Source of the DNA: Candidatus Saccharibacteria bacterium
GTDB taxonomy: Bacteria; Patescibacteriota; Saccharimonadia; Saccharimonadales; Saccharimonadaceae
DNA length: 64,000 bases
Assembly: GCA_016789455.1 (NCBI GenBank)
Contig: JAEUQU010000002.1
Span: forward strand, 806,001 to 870,000
Direction: 5' to 3'
In this document: positions 15,669 through 23,088 of the stretch, piece by piece
How the letters are laid out: every line of letters starts with the position of its first letter
How positions within the stretch are numbered: the stretch's first letter is position 1
The notes under the pieces: model-generated
The model's input: the letters and a program-made list of their open reading frames with translations, nothing else
Database searches by the model: none
What the model was told of the DNA's origin: nothing
Position numbers and translations under genes: made by a program

Positions 15669-16358
15669 TCAGCTGGCGGGCCGCCGGATCTTCACCCCGA
15701 GCAGCTCGAGCGCGGTCTTGATGTCCGGGGCCGACTGCGGCTCCCGGCGGAAGATCCACTTCTTCTGGCCCGGCTTCTTGGGGTCGTCGACGTACTCGAG
15801 GAACCCGAAGATGACGCAGCGGACGCCCCGGGCCTCGGTGGTGAGCTGGATGACGCTCGCCGCCATCTTGTCGTGTTCACGACCCTTGGGGTAGATGCGG
15901 ACGTAGGCGCCGCCGATCTGGTCGTAGGTCAGCCCCGGCGTGTGCAGGTTGGCGAGGACCGCCACCCGCGTCGCACCGGTGCTGAGAACCAGGTCGGTGA
16001 CGATCAGGCCCTTCTCGTCGTCACCCTTGCGGCTGCCGCGACCCGAACGGTCGTCACCCAGGTACGACAGCGCACCGGAGGCGCTGTCGACGCGGGCGTG
16101 GCGGTCCTTGGGGTTGAACTTGACCATCTCGCGCGGACCGTTGGCGCCGATCGAGATCAGGTAGAGGTCCGAGTCGACGTCCTCACCCTCGTCGTCGCCG
16201 GCGGCGCCGACGGTCTCCGCGAAGTCCGTGGCGACACCCAGGGGGTTCCAGCCGTGGCCGACCTGCCAGGTGTCGACGTCCTTCTCGAGGTCGTCGAGGT
16301 CGATGCTGAGCACGTCGTCCTTGAGGAGGGTGCTCTCGTCGATCTCCACGTCGCCCAT
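15669..16358 (-). CDS. terD: TerD-family stress protein
   Basis: 229-aa protein with an acidic N-terminal extension of about 60 residues and one TerD domain: VGHGWNP, DSDLYLISI, YLGDDRSGRGSRKGDDEK (counterpart of GDNxTGxGxGDDE), a VAVLANLHTPG strand, and VRIYPKGREHDKMA. TerD domains bind calcium and build membrane-associated stress complexes (family knowledge). ATG at 16358 chosen because GAAGG lies 9 nt upstream; the longer frame has no support. It faces three VWA genes from a divergent promoter region and lies close to terC. Confidence 0.87.
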   Translation of the reverse strand: MGDVEIDESTLLKDDVLSIDLDDLEKDVDTWQVGHGWNPLGVATDFAETVGAAGDDEGEDVDSDLYLISIGANGPREMVKFNPKDRHARVDSASGALSYLGDDRSGRGSRKGDDEKGLIVTDLVLSTGATRVAVLANLHTPGLTYDQIGGAYVRIYPKGREHDKMAASVIQLTTEARGVRCVIFGFLEYVDDPKKPGQKKWIFRREPQSAPDIKTALELLGVKIRRPAS

Positions 16359-16439
16359 GATGGGCACCTTCTTTCCGTACTCGTGGCATTGCTGCCGTAG
16401 ACGTACTTCTGACGCGTCCAGTCTCCTGGAACATCCTGG

Positions 16440-16467
16440 AGTATAGCAGTCGCGGCTCAAAAGTCAA
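16440..16467 (-). promoter_or_regulatory. terD promoter
   Basis: Minus-strand TTGACT (16462-16467), 16 bp, TATACT (16440-16445). The leader of about 75 nt contains CCAG-repeats able to form a small hairpin (CCAGGAGACTGG). Confidence 0.6.
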
Positions 16468-16506
16468 TACTTTGAAACATTTTTTCTTTTATTACAACTT
16501 TGTTGC

Positions 16507-16535
16507 TTGACAATAATCTTGAGCACCCGTATACT
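16507..16535 (+). promoter_or_regulatory. Promoter of VWA gene 1
   Basis: TTGACA (16507-16512), 17 bp, TATACT (16530-16535). The leader starts with a GTCAC...GTGTGAC hairpin. Confidence 0.7.
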
Positions 16536-16611
16536 CTGCCTGTCACGTTGTGTGACGGAACCAACCGATGCCGCCTCCAAAGGGTGGCCCGATCCATACG
16601 GAGGAACCGCG

Positions 16612-17490
16612 ATGAGCGGTGTGACCGTCGACCTCGACGACATCCTGGAGAAGACCGACGGCGACAAGCAGTTCGTCGACCTGGTGGAGATTTCCGCCGA
16701 CGAGCTCGAGAAGGCCGGCTACGACGGTGAAGGCAAGGTCGAGACCATCATCGGTATCGACATCAGCCTGTCGATGCAGGACGAGTTCGACGACGGTTCG
16801 GTGGACAAGGCGCTGCAGCTGGGCCTGGCCTACGCTTCGGTGCTCGACCCCGACCACCGGGCCGGTGTGTTCTTCTTCGGAGAGGGTGTCTACCGTGCCC
16901 CGCACGTCGACCTCCTCAACTACAAGAACTGGCTGCGGCGGAACAAGCGACACCTAGAGAGCTACACCCACCTGGGCGCCGGCATGGAGCTGGCGGTTCG
17001 GATGGCGGCCGAGGAGGCCAAGTGCCCGCGCATGGCAGACGTGCTCAACTACCGCGTCGCCACGCCGGCACTGTCCAGCGCCCCCGCTCCGCGCCAGAGT
17101 CGCTGGAGGATGGGGCGATGGAGCACCCCGGCGGCTGCCGCACCGCAGCAGCCCGGCCTCGAGCCCATTCCGGGCAAGCCGGTGAAGACCCTCATCTTCA
17201 CCGACGGGCTGCCGCACGACAAGCCGAAGGCGGAGCGCACGCAGTTCGTGTCGTCCTGGACCACGAAGTTCTGGTCGTACGTCTACGTCAGCAACCAGCC
17301 GGGCGGCGCGGACTACCTGCGCACCCTGGACAACCAGCCGGGCCGCTACGCCGACAACTCCAACATGGCGTCGTTCCCGAGCTTCCAGGACCTGCAGCCC
17401 GACGCCTTCGCGGCCGCGGCCGCCAAGGACTTCGGCCCCTGGACGCAGTTCGTGCGTAACCCGCAGAACGGGCTGTACCTGGCCGCCTGA
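16612..17490 (+). CDS. TerF-type VWA domain protein with intact MIDAS
   Basis: 292 aa. After about 45 residues of acidic N-terminus, a VWA domain of the TerF/TerY type starts: IIGIDISLSMQDEF supplies DxSxS of the metal ion-dependent adhesion site, SYTHLGAGM the Thr, and LIFTDGLPHD the Asp. An Ala/Pro-rich insertion (about residues 165-195) lies inside the domain. Ends with LYLAA. VWA partners couple to TerD/TerC in Ter systems (family knowledge). GGAGGAA lies 6 nt before the ATG at 16612. First of three VWA genes in tandem. Confidence 0.87.
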   Translation: MSGVTVDLDDILEKTDGDKQFVDLVEISADELEKAGYDGEGKVETIIGIDISLSMQDEFDDGSVDKALQLGLAYASVLDPDHRAGVFFFGEGVYRAPHVDLLNYKNWLRRNKRHLESYTHLGAGMELAVRMAAEEAKCPRMADVLNYRVATPALSSAPAPRQSRWRMGRWSTPAAAAPQQPGLEPIPGKPVKTLIFTDGLPHDKPKAERTQFVSSWTTKFWSYVYVSNQPGGADYLRTLDNQPGRYADNSNMASFPSFQDLQPDAFAAAAAKDFGPWTQFVRNPQNGLYLAA

Positions 17491-17573
17491 CGCGGCAACA
17501 ACACAACCGAGGCGCTTCGCGCGCCACCTCCGGACTCGGATTCCTCAGGGACTCCCAGGGCCCGGAGCCACCT

Positions 17574-17625
17574 ACGGGGTGGCCCCTTCCCGGCTTCGGC
17601 TGGTGGAGGGGTCACCCCCTTCAAA
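17574..17625 (+). terminator. 3' hairpins of VWA gene 1
   Basis: GGGGTGGCCCCTTCC with GGAGGGGTCACCCCC forms a long stem followed by TTCAAATT. A preceding CTCCGG...CCGGAG hairpin (from 17529) carries TTCCTC in its loop, complementary to GAGGAA of the gene's SD (6 bp, may be chance). Confidence 0.6.
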
Positions 17626-17690
17626 TTCCAGCCGTTCTTATCACTCTTATCAGCTTATAGTAACTATATTTTAAATACTAAAAATAATTG

Positions 17691-17719
17691 TTGACATAAA
17701 ATCCAGTATGTAGTAATGT
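17691..17719 (+). promoter_or_regulatory. Promoter of VWA gene 2
   Basis: TTGACA (17691-17696), 17 bp, TAATGT (17714-17719). Confidence 0.65.
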
Positions 17720-17795
17720 CTTAAAGTCATCCGCGAACGTGTGGGGTGGCATCAACGCTCCGGGGCTACGGCTTCGGACCGACGGAAGGTATTCC

Positions 17796-18383
17796 ATGGG
17801 CAAGAGCAAGATCAACGTCGCCATCGTCATCGACGGCGGCGACACGCTGCAGGGCGAGCGCAAGAGCGGCCTCCTGCAGGAGATCGTCGCCGAGACGGGC
17901 CTGGCCCTGGCGGACCGCGACACCGACGGCATCGCGCCGGTGGTGCTCGCGGGCAGCCGGGTCATCCCGGCCGGCGACATCAACCTGCGCGAGCTGGAGA
18001 CCGACATCCTGCTCGACGGCATCAGCGGGGTGACCCGCCTGGCGCCGGCCATCGAGGCCGCGTCCCTGGCGCTCCCCGCCGGTGAGCCCGGCGCCATCGC
18101 CGTCGTCAGCGACTTCCAGGTCGCGGACGAGGACGAGGTCTGCGACCTGGTGCTGCGGCTCGGTCAGCAGGGCAACCGCTTCCTGCTCAACGTGCGCGTC
18201 AGCGACGCCGAGGGCGGCGCGGACTTCGCCCAGAAGCTGGACGACCTCGGCGAGGGCGAGAACGACGTGTGCGACACCGTGCACGCCACCGACGACACCG
18301 GCGCGCGCCTCGAGGACGTCCGCGGCGTCGTCGGGCGCGAGCTCGACGAGTGGGCCGCCAAGGTCACCAAGATCAGCGCGTGA
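17796..18383 (+). CDS. VWA-like protein with degenerate MIDAS, copy 2
   Basis: 195 aa. The TerF-type VWA fold is recognisable by order: INVAIVIDGGDTLQ in place of IDxSxS, a SGVTRLAPAIEAA helix in place of the Thr segment, and AIAVVSDFQVADED in place of the TDG strand. The Ser residues of DxSxS are replaced (DGGDT), so the metal site is probably altered. It lacks the N-terminal extension and the insertion of copy 1. ATG at 17796 with GGAAGG 7 nt upstream. Confidence 0.82.
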   Translation: MGKSKINVAIVIDGGDTLQGERKSGLLQEIVAETGLALADRDTDGIAPVVLAGSRVIPAGDINLRELETDILLDGISGVTRLAPAIEAASLALPAGEPGAIAVVSDFQVADEDEVCDLVLRLGQQGNRFLLNVRVSDAEGGADFAQKLDDLGEGENDVCDTVHATDDTGARLEDVRGVVGRELDEWAAKVTKISA

Positions 18384-18480
18384 CCCCCGGTCACCGTGCG
18401 CAGCCGCGCGCTGGTGACCACCATCCCAACAGGGGTGGCTCCTTTCCGGCTCCGGCCGTGGAAGGGGTCACCCCTCTTCT
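18384..18480 (+). terminator. 3' hairpins of VWA gene 2
   Basis: Two hairpins: GGTCACC...GGTGACC with an inner GCGC pair just after the stop, then GGGGTGGCTCCTTTCC with GGAAGGGGTCACCCC followed by TCTTCT. Confidence 0.6.
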
Positions 18481-18513
18481 AATTTCAGGGGGGGTAGCGC
18501 CACTTTTCAACAA

Positions 18514-18542
18514 TTGACAAAAACATATTATTATAGTAATAT
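18514..18542 (+). promoter_or_regulatory. Promoter of VWA gene 3
   Basis: TTGACA (18514-18519), 17 bp, TAATAT (18537-18542). The leader has three hairpins: GTCAC/GTGAC, GCAGCCGGCA/TGCTGGCTGC (one G-U) and CCTG/CAGG. Confidence 0.7.
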
Positions 18543-18633
18543 ACCGCGAGTCACCAACCGTGACGATGCAGCCGGCATCCATGCTGGCTGCGTAGGCGCC
18601 TGCTATCAGGCACGAGTTCAGGGAGTTTTTCCA

Positions 18634-19242
18634 GTGTCCACCCAGCGTATCTTCAACGCGGCAATCATCCTGCACGGCGGCGAGAGCTACGCCCGTGAGC
18701 TGCGCAGCGGCCTGCTGCAGCGGGTCTTCGGCGAGACCGTCGTGGCCCTTCGGGTCTACGACACCGACCAGATGGTGCCGCTGATCGTCGCCCGGGACCA
18801 GCCCATGGAGCACGGGCCCATCAACCTCGCCCAGCCGCCGACGGTGGCCACGTTGCTCGAGCGGCGGACCTACGGCCGGGTGGCCCTGGCCCCCGCCCTG
18901 CAGATGGCGCTCGACGAGCTGCCGGCGGACCAGCCGGGGATCGTCACCATCATCAGCGACTTCCAGATCACTGACGCCGAGCAGTTCATCGCCCTGATCG
19001 ATGAACTGGCCCTGTCGCCACGGCAGGTCTTCATCAAGCTGGTGTTCGCCACCGGCGACCAGGACGGCGACGACAAGCTGCCGCAGATGCTGGACGACCG
19101 CCATATGGGCGCCAGCGACAAGGTGGACGCCGTCTACGCCACCCACTTCGGGGGCGACGAGCACGAGCCGGTGCGCGAGCACTTCGGCCGCGAGGTCGAC
19201 GTGCTGGTCCGCCAGATCGAGCGGGCGGCACGCCGGCGCTGA
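18634..19242 (+). CDS. VWA-like protein with lost MIDAS, copy 3
   Basis: 202 aa, paralog of copy 2. FNAAIILHGGESYAREL replaces the MIDAS strand (first Asp changed to His), YGRVALAPALQMALDEL the middle helix, and VTIISDFQITDAEQF the third strand. With Asp1 lost it is unlikely to bind metal like a classic VWA. The start is a GTG at 18634, supported by AGGGAG upstream; no in-frame ATG fits. Ends in a basic helix (RQIERAARRR). Confidence 0.82.
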   Translation: MSTQRIFNAAIILHGGESYARELRSGLLQRVFGETVVALRVYDTDQMVPLIVARDQPMEHGPINLAQPPTVATLLERRTYGRVALAPALQMALDELPADQPGIVTIISDFQITDAEQFIALIDELALSPRQVFIKLVFATGDQDGDDKLPQMLDDRHMGASDKVDAVYATHFGGDEHEPVREHFGREVDVLVRQIERAARRR

Positions 19243-19248
19243 GCCAGC

Positions 19249-19337
19249 CTCGTCCGCAGGCCATGCGGACAGCCCACAGGGGCGACCCCTTCCCCGGACC
19301 ACATCCGGACGGAAGGGGTCGCCCCTCTTCCATTTTC
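19249..19337 (+). terminator. 3' hairpins of VWA gene 3
   Basis: GTCCGCA/TGCGGAC just after the stop, then GGGGCGACCCCTTCC with GGAAGGGGTCGCCCC followed by TCTTCC. Same two-hairpin plan as VWA genes 1 and 2. Confidence 0.6.
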
Positions 19338-19357
19338 ATACCAGACAATTACAACGA

Positions 19358-19470
19358 AAATACCCCCGGCCAGCGGGGCCAGGGGCATCTCCGCAGGTCG
19401 GGGGTTGGATGGCGGGCCGGCCCGCAGGATCCCAGCTGATGCCAGGACCCTGCGGGCACAGCCACAGGGA
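19358..19470 (-). terminator. Terminator region of terC
   Basis: On the minus strand a GCCCGCAGG/CCTGCGGGC hairpin directly after the stop is followed by CCCCTGGCC/GGCCGGGG and TATTTT, the likely terminator. Confidence 0.65.
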
Positions 19471-20571
19471 TCAGGAAGAGCGGTGCCTGGTCGGCTCGAC
19501 CGGCCGCTCGGCCACCGGGCCGGCGTGCTTCTCCTGCTTGGGCCGCTTGATACTGGCCACGACGCCCACCGTCAGGCACAGGCCGATGAAGCCCAGGCTG
19601 AGCCAGATCGGCAGGTGGTGCGATCCCTTGGTGAACAGCACCGGCACCTCGAAGCCGAAGACCGAGAAGCCGCCGAAGGTCACCTCCCAGGTCAGCGCCA
19701 GCTTGAAGGCGACGAAGGCCAGGATGACAGCCAGCGCCTCGTTGAGCCAGGACATCTTGGCCTTGAGCAGCGCGATGACGAAGAACAGGGCGCGGAGGCC
19801 CAGGATCGCCATGGCGTTGCTGCTGAAGACCAGGTAGGCGTTGCTGGTGATGCCCAGCGCCGCGGGGACGCTGTCGAACGCGAAGCCGATGTCCACGCCC
19901 TCGATGACCGCGACGGCCAGCGCCAGGTACGTGAACATGAAACTCGGCTTGGTGTGGCCGGGCTTCACGAGCCGGACGGTCAGGCGGCCGCCGTGGTTCC
20001 GCCCGGGGGCGATCGGCATGATGCGGGCGCAGATCCGGTAGACCAGCGAGTTCTCGATCTCGGGCTCGGTGTCGTCCTTCCAGACGACGTAGGCCGAGTA
20101 GGCCACCACGATCACCATGATCGGGATCACGTAGGCCGCGAACTTGCCGAGCAGGATGGCGCCCAGCCCGATGAAGATGAAGCGGAAGACCAGGGCGCCG
20201 AAGACGCCCAGGAACAACAGCTTGTGCCGGTACTGCCCGGGCACCTTGAACGTGTCCAGGATCACGATCCAGATGAACACGTTGTCGATGCTGAGGCTGT
20301 ACTCGATCACCCACGCCGCGTAGTACAGCGACGCGGCTTCACCGCCGTGGCGCATCAGGATGAACAGCCCGTAGGCCGCACCGATGGCCACGAAGACCCC
20401 CACCATGACGCCCGGCGACAGGTTCTTGAGCCGGTTGATGCGGTGCGCCAGCATGTCGGCCATGATGCAGGTCAGCACGATGCCGAACAGCATCCCCCAC
20501 TCCCACAAGGGGACGTTGAGGAGGATGTTGCCGGGCGCCTCGGATGAAGCGGCCATGAGTGTCGTCAACAT
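19471..20571 (-). CDS. terC: TerC-family integral membrane protein
   Basis: 366 aa with about nine membrane helices. TerC signatures: EYSLSIDNVFIWIVI (conserved SxDNxF) and EGVDIGFAFDSVPAALG (conserved ExxDxxFAxDSxPA). TerC proteins export or sense metals such as manganese and anchor TerD and VWA proteins at the membrane (family knowledge). The C-terminus is a basic cytoplasmic tail. The chosen ATG has no strong SD. It is the only membrane component of the 8.8-20.6 kb Ter gene set. Confidence 0.92.
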   Translation of the reverse strand: MLTTLMAASSEAPGNILLNVPLWEWGMLFGIVLTCIMADMLAHRINRLKNLSPGVMVGVFVAIGAAYGLFILMRHGGEAASLYYAAWVIEYSLSIDNVFIWIVILDTFKVPGQYRHKLLFLGVFGALVFRFIFIGLGAILLGKFAAYVIPIMVIVVAYSAYVVWKDDTEPEIENSLVYRICARIMPIAPGRNHGGRLTVRLVKPGHTKPSFMFTYLALAVAVIEGVDIGFAFDSVPAALGITSNAYLVFSSNAMAILGLRALFFVIALLKAKMSWLNEALAVILAFVAFKLALTWEVTFGGFSVFGFEVPVLFTKGSHHLPIWLSLGFIGLCLTVGVVASIKRPKQEKHAGPVAERPVEPTRHRSS

Positions 20572-20584
20572 ATGACGTGTCCCG

Positions 20585-20745
20585 ACTTGCCAGCGGGAGT
20601 CCTCTCTTCCTTTTGTATAGACTGGGCAAGCGCGACAGCCACCTCTGTTGGGTAGACTGATAGCCGTGGCGCTTGGCCAGTCAAACGTGTCCCACCTGCG
20701 TGAGACAATAGGTTTATTTATATCATATATACATCTTTAAGTCAA
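20585..20745 (-). promoter_or_regulatory. terC promoter and structured leader
   Basis: Minus-strand TTGACT (20740-20745), 17 bp, TATAAA (20717-20722). The about 135-nt leader contains a hairpin whose arms 20621-20632 and 20670-20681 pair over 11 of 12 positions, with an inner GCCAC/GTGGC stem. GGGACACGT occurs twice in the leader. TerC genes often carry a manganese riboswitch (yybP-ykoY), but its conserved loop sequences are not seen. Confidence 0.6.
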
Positions 20746-20812
20746 CTCGTGTTGCAACGCTTGCCGTCACCCTTTGACAATATAGAGAAAAACAGATACA
20801 ATATCGTCAATT

Positions 20813-21148
20813 ATGAAGAAAGACTTACACCCCACCAACTACCGCCCTGTCGTGTTCCAGGATGAAAGCGCGAAATTTTCTTTCCTGACCCGCTCGACGG
20901 CACCCACCAAGGACACCGTAAAATGGGAAGACGGCCAGGAATACCCGCTGATCAAGGTGCACATTTCCAGCGCCTCCCACCCTTTCTACACCGGTGAACA
21001 GAAGGTTCTGGACATTGAAGGCCGCGTCGACAAGTTCGCCGCCCGCGTCAAGGCCGCCGAAGAGCGCCGCCAGGCTCTGGCCAACAAGGCCAAGAAGACT
21101 GCAGAACGCACCGTCAAGAAGAACGACAAAGCTGCGAAAGCCGCGTAA
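20813..21148 (+). CDS. rpmE: 50S ribosomal protein L31 type B
   Basis: 111 aa. The first 80 residues match type B L31 (zinc-free form): [17 protein letters not shown] and [14 protein letters not shown] Lys/Ala-rich C-terminal tail of about 30 residues extends it. TACAAT ends 10 nt before the ATG, giving a very short leader. Followed by prfA, the common L31-RF1 order. Confidence 0.94.
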   Translation: MKKDLHPTNYRPVVFQDESAKFSFLTRSTAPTKDTVKWEDGQEYPLIKVHISSASHPFYTGEQKVLDIEGRVDKFAARVKAAEERRQALANKAKKTAERTVKKNDKAAKAA

Positions 21149-21187
21149 CTGCAGGCGGACGACGCCTACTCCGAGGGAAACGTATAA

Positions 21188-22261
21188 ATGGGCCTGATAC
21201 ACGTTGATGTTGCAGCACTCAAAGCTGAGCAAAACGAGCTTCAGGCCTTTTTGTCGTTGCCGGATGCCTACGCCAACAGCGAGTTTACCGCCAAGACCCG
21301 GCGGCTGAGCGAGCTGACTGATATCGTCGCCCTGGCCGAGGACCAGCAGCGGCTGCACGCCGACCTGACCGCCGCCCGCGAGCTGGCCGGCGGCAATGAT
21401 GAGCTGGCGGAGCTGGCCAAGCTGGAGATCGGTGAGATCGAGGAGAAGCTTGGGCAGCTTGACGCCCAACTGTTTGAAATGCTGGCGCCCAAGGATCCCA
21501 ACGACGGCAAGAACGTCATCGTCGAGATCCGGGCCGGCGCCGGCGGCGATGAGGCCAGCCTGTTTGCCAGCGAACTGCTGCGGATGTACCTGCGGTACTG
21601 CGAGCGCAGCGGCCTTAAGACCGAGCTTATTTCTGAAAGTCCCAACGAGGTCGGGGGTTACAAGGAAGTCATCGTCGGTATCCGCGGCGAATCACCCTAC
21701 TCCCGTCTGAAGTTCGAAAGCGGCGTCCACCGCGTACAGCGCGTGCCAGCCACGGAGAGCCAGGGACGCATCCACACCAGCACCGTCTCGGTAGCAGTGC
21801 TGCCCGAGGCCGAGGAGGTAGACGTGACCATCAACCCGAATGACCTGCGCATCGATGTCTACCGGGCCAGCGGCCACGGCGGCCAGAGCGTCAATACCAC
21901 GGATTCCGCCGTGCGCATCACTCACCTGCCCACCGGCATGGTCGTCACCTGCCAGGACGAAAAATCGCAGCTGAAGAACAAGGACAAGGCCATGGGCGTG
22001 CTGCGCAGCCGGCTTTTGCAGATGCGCATCGCCGAGGAACAGGCCAAGCAGACCGAGGCGCGGCGCAGCCTGATCGGCTCGGGCGACCGCAGCGAAAAGA
22101 TCCGCACGTACAACTTCCCCCAGGACCGCATCACTGACCACCGCATCGGCTACTCACGCAGTAATATTCCAGCGGCCCTGGGCGGCGACATCGACGATAT
22201 CATCGAACAGCTTCAGGCGTATGAACGCGAACTCCAGGCCAGCGGCGCCAGTAACGCTTAA
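21188..22261 (+). CDS. prfA: Peptide chain release factor 1
   Basis: 357 aa, full length. GGQ motif in the block [19 protein letters not shown], and the anticodon-like tripeptide region before it. Reads UAA and UAG. Upstream GAGGGAAACGTATAA gives a weak SD. Its 3' end overlaps prmC, its modification enzyme, by 41 nt. Confidence 0.96.
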   Translation: MGLIHVDVAALKAEQNELQAFLSLPDAYANSEFTAKTRRLSELTDIVALAEDQQRLHADLTAARELAGGNDELAELAKLEIGEIEEKLGQLDAQLFEMLAPKDPNDGKNVIVEIRAGAGGDEASLFASELLRMYLRYCERSGLKTELISESPNEVGGYKEVIVGIRGESPYSRLKFESGVHRVQRVPATESQGRIHTSTVSVAVLPEAEEVDVTINPNDLRIDVYRASGHGGQSVNTTDSAVRITHLPTGMVVTCQDEKSQLKNKDKAMGVLRSRLLQMRIAEEQAKQTEARRSLIGSGDRSEKIRTYNFPQDRITDHRIGYSRSNIPAALGGDIDDIIEQLQAYERELQASGASNA

Positions 22262-23066
22262 GACCTGGTTGCGACAGGCCGCGGCACAGCTACAGGCGGC
22301 CGGCATCCGATCGGCCCGGTTAGATAGTGAGTTGTTACTGACCTATGTGCTGCAGGTTGATCGGCCGTATCTAATCAGTCATGATGATGAACCGCTTTCG
22401 CAGCCGGTCTTGGTGCAGTTGCAGGCATTGCTTGAGCGACGGCTGGAACGCGTTCCCCTTGCCTATCTGACCGGCTACAAGGAGTTTTATGGTCATCGTT
22501 TTGCCGTATCACCGGCGACATTGGTACCGCGTCCCGAGACGGAGGTACTGGTAGCGATGGCCGTCGACGCCATGACACCGGGCGCGGCCATGCTTGATAT
22601 CGGCACCGGATCCGGCTGTGTCGCCATCAGCGTGGGACTGGCAATGAAGGGACTGATACCCGCGCCCATCATCCGCGCCATCGACGTTTCCGAGGCCGCC
22701 TTGGCGATGGCGCGTGACAATGCACGGGCGCTTGGTGCCGATGTTGATTTTTATCTTGAGGATTTTCGGCAGCACCAGGGCATGCAGCATGATGTCGTGG
22801 CCGCCAACCTGCCATACGTAAACCCGGCGTGGCAGAACTCGCCAGAGCTGGCCCACGAGCCACCAGAAGCCCTGTACGCCGATGATGACGGCCTGGCGCT
22901 CATCAACGAGCTGCTGGCCATGACACCCGCCCTGCTGCGTCCTGGCGGCCAGCTGCTGCTTGAGGCTGATCCGCGCCAGCTTGACCGCATAACGGAAAAG
23001 GCCCTGGAATCGGGCCTTGTCTTGCGGCAGCGCCAGGGGTGCGTGGTGCATCTGGCGCGGCCCTAA
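22221..23066 (+). CDS. prmC: Release factor glutamine methyltransferase
   Basis: 281 aa. Methylates the Gln of the GGQ motif in release factors using SAM. N-terminal helical domain, then motif [14 protein letters not shown]. The catalytic NPPY tetrapeptide reads NLPY here (AANLPYVNP), a single change at the second position. The ATG lies inside prfA, so translation is coupled. Confidence 0.92.
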   Translation: MNANSRPAAPVTLKTWLRQAAAQLQAAGIRSARLDSELLLTYVLQVDRPYLISHDDEPLSQPVLVQLQALLERRLERVPLAYLTGYKEFYGHRFAVSPATLVPRPETEVLVAMAVDAMTPGAAMLDIGTGSGCVAISVGLAMKGLIPAPIIRAIDVSEAALAMARDNARALGADVDFYLEDFRQHQGMQHDVVAANLPYVNPAWQNSPELAHEPPEALYADDDGLALINELLAMTPALLRPGGQLLLEADPRQLDRITEKALESGLVLRQRQGCVVHLARP

Positions 23067-23088
23067 AGCTTATTTGTTCCGGTATCGT

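Noticed and set aside
16540-19337. 5'/3' UTR complementarity in the three VWA genes
   Set aside because: Matches are only 6-7 bp (for example GAGGAA with TTCCTC in VWA gene 1), which can occur by chance in GC-rich UTRs of this length. They do not covary like those in the other two families.
20585-20720. yybP-ykoY manganese riboswitch before terC
   Set aside because: A stable hairpin exists, but the conserved loop sequences of that riboswitch class are not recognisable. Reported only as an unassigned leader.
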